Source: Asterella californica (taxonomy: Eukaryota; Streptophyta; Marchantiopsida; Marchantiales; Aytoniaceae). From it: DNA of 64,000 nt. Positions 36,250-47,008 of the stretch are shown piece after piece. The stretch covers positions 5,766,001-5,830,000 of the forward strand of contig JAYKYS010000002.1 of assembly GCA_036924285.1 (NCBI GenBank), given 5' to 3'. Each line of letters opens with the position of its first letter. Within the stretch, counting starts at the first letter, position 1. The notes below the pieces were generated by a model. That model was not told where the DNA came from and searched no databases. It worked only from the letters and a program-made list of their open reading frames with translations. A program made the translations under genes and the position numbers.

Positions 36250-36649
36250 GTGCATCTGAACTCCACTTAGGCGACGCCTTGTCACGTGGGAAATTCTTCA
36301 AGGCTGTGCCAGACGGGCTTCCTCCTGCCATGTCCGGAAGTACATCCAGACTCATGGCTGGCTACTACAGCCGGCCATGAGTCCGGTAATAAATGCTCAC
36401 TGCGCCGACCGGCAGATCAGCTGCCGGTCGGCTGAAACTCGTCATTCCTCGAAGGCTCTTCCTGCCTGGGTGCCGGCTTCACTCACTCTTGTACTGAATT
36501 GCGGTCCTTCTAGCACAGACTTCTTTCCTTGAGGAACATTTCAAATTTCAAATTTAGAGAATATTCTCTACTATTGGTGTACATTCATTGAACCTTTGAG
36601 AAGACGTAGCGTGACCGTATTGCGTCCATTACCTACAATCTTGGTATCA
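36250..36649 (+). mobile_element. solo or truncated LTR with primer-binding site
   Basis: The segment ends ...CCTACA at 36637. Four bases later TGGTATCA (36642-36649) matches the start of the standard initiator-Met tRNA primer-binding site of plant LTR retroelements. The LTR start is placed at TGTGCATC near 36250 and is uncertain. Inside are two hairpins: GCCGACCGGCAG/CTGCCGGTCGGC (about 36404-36432) and CATGGCTGGCT/AGCCGGCCATG (about 36354-36380). No gag or pol follows, so the element was truncated or largely deleted. Confidence 0.5.
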
Positions 36650-37819
36650 AAATGTAGAATACGACGCCCTCATTCTTTTGAATCTAACCTCGTAAGTTTT
36701 GGTTCAAACCTCAGACTGCATTGACAAGGCGCAGTTACGGTGGGCTATCCCGTCCCCCAAAATCGCACTTAGTTACTGACTAAACTACTTAGCGGTGGTA
36801 TATCCCACCGCTTAAGTACCGCCACTTGTGGTTTAATCCTAATGTTTGACCTACTCTTCAATTTCGACTAGAGACCCGTGCATATATATATATATATATA
36901 TATAGATTCATTTCCTCTATCTTCTGATGGAGGAGACAAAGATGTAGAGGTTTAATTTATTATTTCACTTTTTTTAGAAAATATTAAATATTAAATTAAA
37001 TCGCAAGTGTCATTACAGAAAATGGGAAAAAAATTCTTTTTTCGTCTGTGTACTTTAGGTCACGAACAAGATTCCCGTTTTCTCCAAGAATCTGCGAAAC
37101 TTTAACTATACAGATCTCAGTCTCTTCTAAGTACATTGAATGGAGATAAATCACAAATTATAGAGGTTGTGAATAGCCTTCCACTGCAACTTCATTCTTC
37201 CGACTCTATAATGGGTTGAAAACTCTTTCATCAAAAGAAATTTTCTGTTAACGGTTATTTTTCTGTACTTCCTGATCGTCACCTCTAAAATGATCGGTTA
37301 TAGGTGACTCGGAGCTCTTGTAGTGGAACTAGGGGTTTAAGGTTCTTTGCTAGTAGTTTCACCCACTTCTAGTCTTCTATTTTTTTATGGGTTATGTTTG
37401 GATTAGATCACAACTCTAGATGCAGTTATATTTAATATGTATAGTTAAATTGATTTTCCTAATTAATTTATTTTATAATTGTTTAATAATATATATATTT
37501 TTTAGTACTAAAATGTGAACAAAAGTTCTCCATAAGTTCATGTTGCTTGCATATTCAGTGAATGGTAGTTGTTTTGGGTAGCTGAAACCCAAAGCGAATA
37601 CAGTTTCCAGTTGTGAATCATTCAAGAGAGAAGAAAAAAGAGCTAGAGAATCTCCAAAAATGAAAAGAGGAGAAAATGCTTGCAATGCGTTTGTAACAAT
37701 TAAGATTCTTCTTCTCATCGGAACGACTGGAGGTTGTCTATGCATATTTATCTGCCTTCTTTAAAACACGAGATCAGTTTTTAATTCATGAAAAATGCAC
37801 CAAATATCACTAGAGGTAA
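36650..37819. other. AT-rich intergenic with (TA)n microsatellite
   Basis: (TA)n runs over 36882-36904. Around 37506-37560 a word GAACAAAAGTTCTCC is followed by TTGCTTGCATATTC. Diverged copies occur at about 10795, 52165 and 52482, an AT-rich dispersed repeat whose ends I could not define. No gene was recognised. Confidence 0.45.
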
Positions 37820-38212
37820 GTGCTTAGGTCACAATGGAGACATGTTTATAATGCTCACCAATACCTAATCACTATTACATTAGTAACTTCCATCTCCAGT
37901 AATAATCCAATGAGTCAAGGGAAAGAAGGGAAAGAAGCTCTGAAATTGCGAAGTGAACGTTCTCGCACTGAGAATGTTAAGGACAAAAAGTTTTACACAT
38001 GTAATCTTTACAGTAGTCAAAGATATAGTAAAGAATACACTCATAGACACAATAGAGACAAACTTTTAAACTCTCCTCCATCCGATGTCCCTCTAAGTAT
38101 TCTCGGTAACATAAAAACCGGAAAGTTCTCTAAAAGTGATCTTTCCGGTTCACTTTTAGAGAACCTGAAACACTTTCATAGAATCGTTAAACGCAGAATG
38201 TTATCATGCTAA
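37820..38212 (+). CDS. possible small basic protein, unknown
   Basis: 130 open codons with a Lys/Arg/Ser-rich middle (KLRSERSRTENVKDKK) and no recognised domain. A second Met at residue 31 could also be the start. The frame lies in otherwise AT-rich, gene-free sequence. Its 3' part contains the interleaved palindrome described separately, so openness there may reflect structure rather than coding. No splice signals or homologue support it. Confidence 0.18.
   Translation: MLRSQWRHVYNAHQYLITITLVTSISSNNPMSQGKEGKEALKLRSERSRTENVKDKKFYTCNLYSSQRYSKEYTHRHNRDKLLNSPPSDVPLSILGNIKTGKFSKSDLSGSLLENLKHFHRIVKRRMLSC
38116..38164. repeat. interleaved palindrome (A-B-A'-B')
   Basis: AACCGGAAAG (38116-38125) pairs exactly with CTTTCCGGTT (38141-38150). 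GTTCTCTAAAAGTG (38125-38138) pairs exactly with CACTTTTAGAGAAC (38151-38164). The two stems interlock with one shared base and a 2-base spacer, so they can form alternately but hardly together in full. Confidence 0.9.
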
Positions 38213-39949
38213 AAGAAACTCTTTGGAATAATGATTTAAAACACTTCAGGAGCTTTATACTTTGTAATTCACTTTAAAGGAAACTCATAATAACTGTTTG
38301 AGAATTCCAAACATGAGAATTTAGGGGTTTTTTAACCAAAGAGTATCATCTTTGCAACGTAAAGTCCACTGTGAGAAAAAACAACAATATTCTCTTTTTC
38401 GTTTATATACCGGCACCAGGTTTAATCATTTAATAATAAAACAAAATAAATTACAGGAGAAAAGATCCACCTTCCTTTCCTGTTTTCACAATCGAACTTC
38501 GAAGTATAGCTAAGCTACCAAATTTCTGCTTTTCTCTACATTCGTCTTTTAGAAATTAAGAAAAGAAGAAAGAATGAAAAAGTTCCAAACAAGGATGATG
38601 AAAAGTAAAAGCCTGTCACTGTCAGGCGAGAAGACAAGAACCGAACACAAGGAGGTACAAGAACATGACTAAACTTTCAAGCGAGCAGTCACTGGCCAGC
38701 AGCAGCGGCAGCAGTCTTATCTACATTTCAGAGCTGCGCAAGTTAAATGCGGCGCGCCGGACGTCCATTTGAACGCCTGCAGCTGAGGTAAGTACGGTAC
38801 TGTTCCGTACTTGCAAGCTGACGAGATGATACGCCGATGTCCATTCGCCGAACAAAGAGACGAGAAGAGGAGAGGGAGGAGACGTGGAGATTTTGAAACT
38901 AATAGAGCGCCAACTCAAAGAGTAATTTTCGAACTCCTCGGGATGCTGGGCTGGCAAAAGATATCGCAGTTCCTGTTCTTGAGCTGGCACGTGGTGGACG
39001 AGGAGGACCAGACCTACGAAACCGCTGTTGATAAGAGCAAGGGCATGGGCTGATGAGCTGGATTCCGTGCTCTCATTTCAAGGTCTGGGAGCTCAATCGA
39101 GCTTCAGAATACACCTGAGACCGCATCGGCATCGTCTCGTCTGGGCGCTAGTTGCTTCCGCGAGGAGTCATGAATGTTGAAACGACTCATCGCAGGACAA
39201 GAAGAACGAGACGTGACACGGAAAACAACTGGATACATGTAACCGCGTACGAACACGTAAACACATCCTTTTTGACTGGCCAGAAGGTATTGTTGTTGAC
39301 TTGTTACCTAACCCACTCGACCGAATCGACCGACATTTTGGAGTGACAGAGCCGGAATTTATTGAGTGTGTGCAGCAGCGGATGACATGACTCGGATGTC
39401 GTGTCGCCCGTCGTGTTTCGGCAGCACGAAACAGAAGAAACTTTTTATTGCTTCGCTTTGTGCCTGTATCTGTAACGAAGTATGCGAACGCGGCTGGGTA
39501 TAAGGAGGCAATACTATCTGGAAAGACCTTTCCCGAGGGAGTAATCGCTCGTATCTGATCTACTACAGAGAGAGACACGTCGAGAAAAAGTTATCGGAAA
39601 TATTACTAAGGCGATCGATTGTCGGACCATGACTGCAATAACCTCCATTCTTCATTAGCTACTCGGAAGTTTCCCAGGTAACGTGTCTGTCGCTTTCCAG
39701 AGACTGACATCGTGCAACTGGTGGAATTCTCCAGTGAGAGCCTACCATATACAGGGTCGCTCAGAGAGATTCCTTTCTTCAGTTCAAGGCTTCAATCATC
39801 ATCAACATGAGGAGGATGAACTCACCTACTGTTTTCGCCGGCATCTCTCCAGCTGCTGCACTCTTTCTTGGAAATATGCACTTCCACGCGCTTCAGAAAC
39901 CCAGCAAAACGCCGTTTCTACCAGTTCGGATTGGCGGAGGGAGGACGAA
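38213..39949. other. intergenic, GC-richer from 38.7 kb
   Basis: 38.7-40.2 kb is less AT-rich than its neighbours, with frames of 80-144 codons on both strands (for example 38811-39053, 39168-39578 and 39683-40117) but no recognised domain. Could be an unrecognised gene or old element. Confidence 0.35.
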
Positions 39950-40057
39950 GAACATGACATAAAATATGAAGGGAGGAGTTTCACTATTCTGGCAGGGCTA
40001 TCTGAACATGACATAAAATATGAAGGAAGGAGTTTCACTATTCTGGCAGGGCTATCT
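39950..40057. repeat. 54-bp tandem duplication
   Basis: 39950-40003 is repeated at 40004-40057 with one difference (GGGAGG against GGAAGG). In the plus-strand frame 39683-40117 it duplicates 18 residues, HDIKYEGRSFTILAGLSE. The period of 18 codons keeps the frame open. Confidence 0.95.
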
Positions 40058-40117
40058 GGACAGGTAACCAAATTCCTTTCAGGCGCTCCCCGAGCGACAG
40101 AAACGAAAGAAGTCTGA

Positions 40118-43100
40118 CGCCGTTTCAGGTAAAGTCTTCCGTCTCGCTGACAGGACTTGATGACAGCTACAAGGTGCTTCAGGAGTTATACTCTGGCCCG
40201 TGAGGATAGGTATATAATCAAACCTCACATGCAATCCCATCCGGACTATTCAGAAGAAGCAGCATGATAGGAGTACAGTAAGTATTTGCTCTGCTGCGAT
40301 TCTTGTCGGCCTGCGAAACATATCAGATCACACTGTGCATCGAGATAATATTGTAGGGCGAACGGATGCTCTATCAGCATCCATTTCCCAGATTAATATC
40401 CACTCTTGATATATTTGTCAACCCTACATGGCTATGCGGTATGCCGCCGCATACACTCACGGCGTTTCAACGCAGGAAAATCCGCGGTTGCCATTTCCGC
40501 GCGCGGAATAAGCCCAAAGACGCACCAACGTTACTTCTCGTCGCTCGTCTTAGGCCCATAATAGGGAATCGTTTTTACCGCGCAAAAAACGTTTTTGTTT
40601 CAGCTGTACTTTTTTTGACATAAAGCTGCACTTCTATTGCCTCTCACTCCCACTAATCCATGAATGACATTGCAAGGGATATGCGTGTGCAAGATCTCAC
40701 GAATCTTAGAAGGTGAAATTTGTGAAGGTCAAACTCTCAAAGTGATACCTACCTTGCAGTCTTAAGTGAAATCTATGAATGTGAGATCTTGAAAGTGAAC
40801 TCTAGATAAGTGGATGAATGTTAAAAAAAGGATGAAGATTAATATAGTCTTTGAGAACCATAATAAGATTATCTTTGGATAAGAAAATAAGTAGTTTATA
40901 ATTTTCTCTAAGTCGTAATGAGCATCTTGAATAGTATGACGATGTTGTAAAACTGATTATATATTGAAATAATGTATGATAATGATTCATTGATAAGTTA
41001 TAATGAGCATCTTTCAACATGTTTGCATAGACTGGTAGTAACATGTTTACATTTTTATGCAAATATAGAATTTCACGAATCTTCAGATCATTTAAGGAAT
41101 AGTGATCTTAAAATTATCTTCGGATGTATGATATGTAAAATTTTGTGAATCTTCGGATCATTTCGAGAGTAGTTATCAATCGCAACTACAAGTATAATTT
41201 CAGACCGTGTTATTACATACATTTCAAAATTTATGGAAGTTAAAAAAATATAAATGACATTGTATTAATTTTAATTTATATATGATATAATTATTGTTAG
41301 AAAAAAAGAAGTATATGATATCATAATGAAGAATATGAGAGATTTTGTGAAGATGATGTACATTTTAGTATAGATAAAATATAAGATATGCAAGAACTGT
41401 ACAAAATTATCTGAATCTTGATGTCGTCTTCGAGAGTAATGATGAATCGTAAATGCAAAGCAAAACATTTGAAATATTGTGGATGTTAGAATGAGCATGT
41501 TTATATTATGTTGAGAATAGTTATAGATGCATACATTTAAGAAATTTGTGAAGTCAGTAGCTCATGACATAATGATAATTTTTAATTTATGTAAAAATAA
41601 TTATTTCAAGAAGCATACAAGGGAGTACCTTGTGTCAAAAGTGTTGAAACCTCTTTATTTTGAAACATATGATCATAAATATCATTCGTAAGGCTCTATT
41701 GATCAGTGTACGAAGAGAAAAAGATTGGATTCGTTTGTTCATGAGAACATATTAACATGTGGTGCTCTTTTTATAGGAATAAAAAAATAAGATCATGATA
41801 TGTCCAATAAGCATGTGATAATAAAGAGAGATTATCATATTTGGGAATGTTAGTCCATATTTGATCTAGATGTGATCCGTATTTTGTGGTTGGTTTTGTG
41901 AAAGTCTGGAAAAAAATATAAGAATGCATGAAAGATGCGAAAGATGCGGTTTGATCATTGTCAATTTTGAAGAGATCGAATATTGAAATCTCTTATGATT
42001 ATCATTGGGTAATACCTAGGTTTGTTATGAATAATGGTAGTAAAGTTGATAAAAAATCTCATCTAGATGTATACAACTATGATGTGAATTGCACGAAGAG
42101 TTTGTACGTTGAAATCTCCAGAAATTATCTCATGTTATGAGTTCCAAAATTATTATGCAAGGAGAGTTGCATTGTCTTACGATATGTTAGTAGCAAACCA
42201 CGACTTGTGTATGTATGGATATATTGAAGTTGAAACAGAACTAGAATTTTGTATCAATGTCTCATTGAAGCACAAAATACCATATAGTTGTAAATTATGA
42301 TCTGCTTGAATCAAGGTGATGCATCTCAAGATCATGGATGTGAAGTTACCGTGATGATTTCATTTTCAACCGTTCTATTTCAAGCATCACTTTATTGTCC
42401 ACACCAATATGACGATGCTCTATCAGTTCTAATATATGTAGGTGCTCTGGATCTTCCACGCTAGATAATGCAGTACATGTCATTTCAGTTTATGTGCTTG
42501 GGACTGAAAGTTACTTGATGCATGGTCATTCTTTGTGATCTGTGGATAGTTCGTGCAAATGCTTGTTAAACAAGAAATTGTGTTCGTGATCTTATGTTTT
42601 CTGGTATATTTGTTGATTGGAAATTCTTGTGAAATTGTTATAATGGGCGTCCAAGATGGATTAATGTTATTGGAATACAAATGATTATGTTTGATCTTCA
42701 TTTTGTTTTCTAATCTTTGGATCAAAGAATTAGATCCGAATTATTTGATCATCATTATATGTTATTGTGGACATGAAAATCTCATCACTTTCATTTGTGA
42801 GTCCATCTCGTGTGTTATAATTATAACATAATTTTACTAACATGATATTTCACAGTTATCTTTGCACGTGCAAACGTCCAACACCCCAAAACTTAAATTG
42901 ATTTTTATCAATCAATACTAAATAATCTATTGTAAGATGAATAAAGCCAATGAAGCCAATGAAGAGCTTTAATTTGATTCGTTGTTTCAGATTGAGATAT
43001 TGAAGACGTAATCACAGTCTTTTTCTATTTCTCATTGTGACCATTTTAAAATGATTACCTCTTTCTTCTGCACGCTTGGTGCTTTCTCGTGCTGCAGCTA

Positions 43101-45147
43101 CCACTCAATGTGTTTATATACTCAATTATGTTCTCTATCGGAGCTCTGATCCCTCTCATTCTATCGTATTTCTTAAGAAAAACTCGAGAGATTTTGACTA
43201 ATGATTGAATCAAGAAAAAAATTACTGCAAATAAGAAGTAGAACTCAATAAGAAAATTAGAAACTAATACCATTATGCTTGAGCTCGTGATGTGAATTTT
43301 TCCTTTTCGTCCTCTATCAATGAAATGTAGTCTTGAAAGATTGACTACAAAGGATATCACGAAAGTGTTTGATACACATAGGAAAGCTATGAAAGATTCT
43401 GCTGTCCAACTGTCTTATTGGGTTCGAATACTTGTACGGAAGGTTCATCAAGCTTTTACACCAAAGAAAAGATCGGTGCATCATATGAACTCGACATAGC
43501 AGTATGATAGTTACCAGAGAATGGTAATAACTAAACATCTCTACTTGTCGAAAACAATGAACTGAAAATCTAGTCAAACAGGAAGAAGAGAATAACATGA
43601 GAATGCTCTAAAACTTTGTGATAGGGTGATCATGATGTCTTAAGGAGAGCACATTTGTTGGATCAGGAACCTGGTATGAAAACTATCATCCAAATAATTT
43701 GTATAAGCACACAGAAGCATAAGTTGTCACAATCCGGGTGTATGATCACAATGATTAATCTTCATAAAATCACTGACATCTTGTCTCATGAGTTCACTAG
43801 ATTTTGCCTGCTAAATCCTTGTGCTCCACAAGTATCATAAACTCAATTATCTATTCAACATACTTCTCAGGGTAACTAGTCTATCCCATTCGTTGCGCCT
43901 CAACTACATCTCCAGCAGCATAACACAAAGCTAAAATTTTTGTTCTCTTCATTTTTAAAAACACTCATCTTTGAACTTCTTTGAGTCGGAAACCATTACA
44001 TGATCTATTTGAAACAAAAACTGGCTTGCATAATTATAATAATCACGAGTCAAAAATTGACCACCATTCCTTCGTGATTCTCTCTTAGACGTGAGATAAA
44101 GACTAGATCAGGTTTTAGTTAAGTACCACGTATACATGGTGGTGACACTACTGTAAACTCTGGTGAGGTGGGTGTGGAACCAAGTCTAAGTATCCAAATT
44201 AAAGTAAGAGTAGAGCACAATCAATATCATTCGAGAAACTCATTAATTACGCTTTAGCACAATAGATCTCGTCATAGCCAGGACCGCACTTTGTACAAAA
44301 AGGAATCAAGAGCTGTCCATATAGAAGATTTATTTACCAAAAAATGCACAAATCTGTATCGCTATCCCACTATATTTCTTCTACTTCGTGTAATTCGTCT
44401 ATCAAAGAAATTTCGATGGTCCAAAGAAAAGAGCTGGATTTACAAGTGAACACATTACTACACCTGCTTGTAGAAGCGACTGAGATCTAACTCTAACTGA
44501 GCTATAACGGGATTTTATTGCATTCACATGAAACCGTTTGTTCTCTAGAATCAGAAAGTTCATTTTCTGACTTTCTTTTCAGTTCCAGAGCATGCGATAA
44601 GAACCCAGTAGATAAAACTACTATGAGAAAATAATAGTTCATGCGAGAACTGGCTACCCGGATACTGAACGACTATACACAAAAAACATATCCGTCTATA
44701 TTTTTATTTCTTTTTGGAAGCGGGGAGCAGGACCTTAAAACCTCACCTTCTGGTATAAAAGGTTTCAGATGAGATATTTCTTTTAAATTCTTTCGTTGAA
44801 TTCAAAATTCCTCTCCGAAATCTGGAACACAGAAAAGATTATAATTTCACAAATTAGATTTTGATAATTCTTAGATGAAAATCAAAACTCTTTTTAATAA
44901 AAATATAACACTTTCCAATCGTTTTCTAACGTTACCTACCACGTCAACAATGAAAATAAAACTCAAACATTATGAAAAAGTACAGTTTGCTTTGGGTAAT
45001 CCATACCTTAAATATCAAAAGAGGGGTTTACTCAACGGACCGGACATGTCCGTCTAGTTGCTATAATAATTAGTTTAGTGTGTTATAATTTCTTTGAAAT
45101 TAGTCAACGCTAAATACCATCCTCAGCATACAACCTTCTGTGCTAAT
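40118..45147. other. long AT-rich gene-free stretch
   Basis: No conserved gene recognised in 5 kb. In 40.7-41.5 kb a degenerate word (GAATCTTCGGATCATTT and relatives) recurs irregularly. A minus-strand exon-like stretch at about 43207-43060 (VKISRVFLKKYDRMRGIRAP) ends at a GTAATC donor-like site, but I found no partner exons. Other frames are short. Confidence 0.4.
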
Positions 45148-45544
45148 AGGGGTGTCAAAGTTAGCCACGAAGAGAAAACAGAACTATAATATCGCAATAA
45201 TTAACTTTGTACGGAATAACAATCGAATCTGGGTCACACTTGTGACTCAGATCTCATAAATTTTTAACAAATATATTTTTAATTCTAACACTCAAGGATA
45301 ATTATTTCGTGCAGTGACTCAGATCTCATAAATTTTTTAACAAGTATTTTTTCAATTCTTACACGCAGGATAATTATTCTGTGTAGTAGATATTTCACTG
45401 CAAAAAAAACAAACAAAATGAATTCTGAGCCGTTAAAAAAACTACCGCGGGTGTTTTATTGCGTATACCTCCTTCATAACTCCCTCCCGCGGGTATTATG
45501 ACTTGGGGTGTTCTTTTAGAAACGTTACTAACTTTGACACCCCT
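45148..45544. mobile_element. short non-autonomous inverted-repeat element, copy M1
   Basis: Ends are AGGGGTGTCAAAGTTAG (45148-45164) and its exact complement (45528-45544), flanked by direct AAT repeats (45145-45147 and 45545-45547). The 397-bp interior has no gene. An internal block of about 72 bp starting GTGACTCAGATCTCATAAAT is repeated at 45242 and 45314. The interior is the reverse complement of copies M2 and M4 in outline. The 3-bp target duplication and G-rich ends resemble Harbinger-like MITEs, but AAT is not the usual TWA. Confidence 0.8.
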
Positions 45545-45547
45545 AAT

Positions 45548-47008
45548 GTACTCTTAAGCAAAGCCGGGCGCGCTGTGAAATGGGAACCAAACTGGCGAAG
45601 CTTACCCCAATCCGCATGGCATTTACGAACGAAGACTTCGTGTGCTGGATCTCAAAACAACAGCTACATGATAGTTTCATAGACTTGCCCCGTCCTTCAT
45701 TTTCCCATCCAGTACAGCCAGGACCACTAGTGCACTCGTCGTCTTGCATCATACTTACAATCATTCATTGAGCAAGAGGTGAGGCTTCCTGAGTAGCTCC
45801 ATGACGTTAGTCTCCCTGGTTCTCGCCATGCGTAGGAGGTGGGCACATTCCTAGCATACTCCAGAGTCCAGGCCCGTTCTGTGGCAGACTTCCACACTCC
45901 AGATTCTCCACCACTTATCATCACATGGCACGACAAGGGAACTGCCAGGATCACAAAACGATCGAAGAGCAGAGAAAAAGGACATACCGTTGCATCCACG
46001 AACTGTTTCACATTATCATTCACTGGGTTCGGGTAATATGTGACGAACGAAACAGTGGTAACAGTTACGAAGCTCTTTAGGCAGGAAGTGAGCACACTGC
46101 GCACCTACCCACACTTGCTGCAACGAGAGCACGCACAGCCCATCTCTACCTGGTACACCTCACCAAGAATAAGAAAGTAGAAACGGGGTCAGTTCATGGC
46201 GAACATTCACTGACAGGACGTAGGCACAACAGCCACACGGGCATCATGATGGCAACGATGGCAACTCAGCGACAACAAGATTATGTCAAATTCCTCGTCG
46301 GTTTACTTTCAAATGCACGGTAAGTGCCAACACTCTTGCTTTGTACACTGAGAGTATGTTACATGAATCCTTCCAATTAAGTACAAAAAATTGCAAACCC
46401 CTGCACATACTACTAGTCTACCTTCTTACCAAACGAACTAAATGTCCGTCTCCATGAAAATTCTCAACTATCAACATTCGGCCTTCTTTCTAAACAGACG
46501 AGTGAAGACCGCTTAATGTAACGCCAAGCCAAGCAGTAAAACCACGGTCTCAAAATGCTTCAACGTCGGTCTCGGAAGAGACTGCCTTTCTACAGAAGCA
46601 GCAGTAAAAAATTGATGGTGCAAGACCAAGTAAGCTACGATAAGCTAAAACTACTCGATGAGGATCGACGGCGGGATGGATGTAGGGATGGAGATTCGGA
46701 TTCGATCGGTTTGAAAAAGGGAACAATGTCTAGCTGCAAATCTTATGTCAGCAAGGTGGAGAAAATTCTACATACTAGATCCATAAAAAGAAACGAGGAG
46801 AAGAAGGTTTTTCGTGTGGTGATCTTTCGTTAACAAGATGGCCGTGCTCCCATGTCGAGTATCTGAGAAAGGGCGCACAGGCCAATGCGTAACTGTGTGC
46901 GTTCCGGATAAGGATGGCACGAGATAAACGTGTACCTAACTCCCTAAATCTTTGGACTTCGTGTAGCTGAGTGGAAACCATCCGCCCTACACCATTTGCC
47001 GGAAAGAA
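45548..47008. other. 3' flank of HSPRO gene, no further gene recognised
   Basis: Moderately GC-richer than its AT-rich neighbours. It has frames of 60-125 codons (for example 46104-45727 minus and 46555-46833 plus) that show no known domain. The part next to 47009 probably holds the HSPRO 3' UTR. Confidence 0.4.

Noticed and set aside
36884..36904. (TA)n run as a possible origin or element end
   Set aside because: It is an ordinary dinucleotide microsatellite with no flanking repeats.
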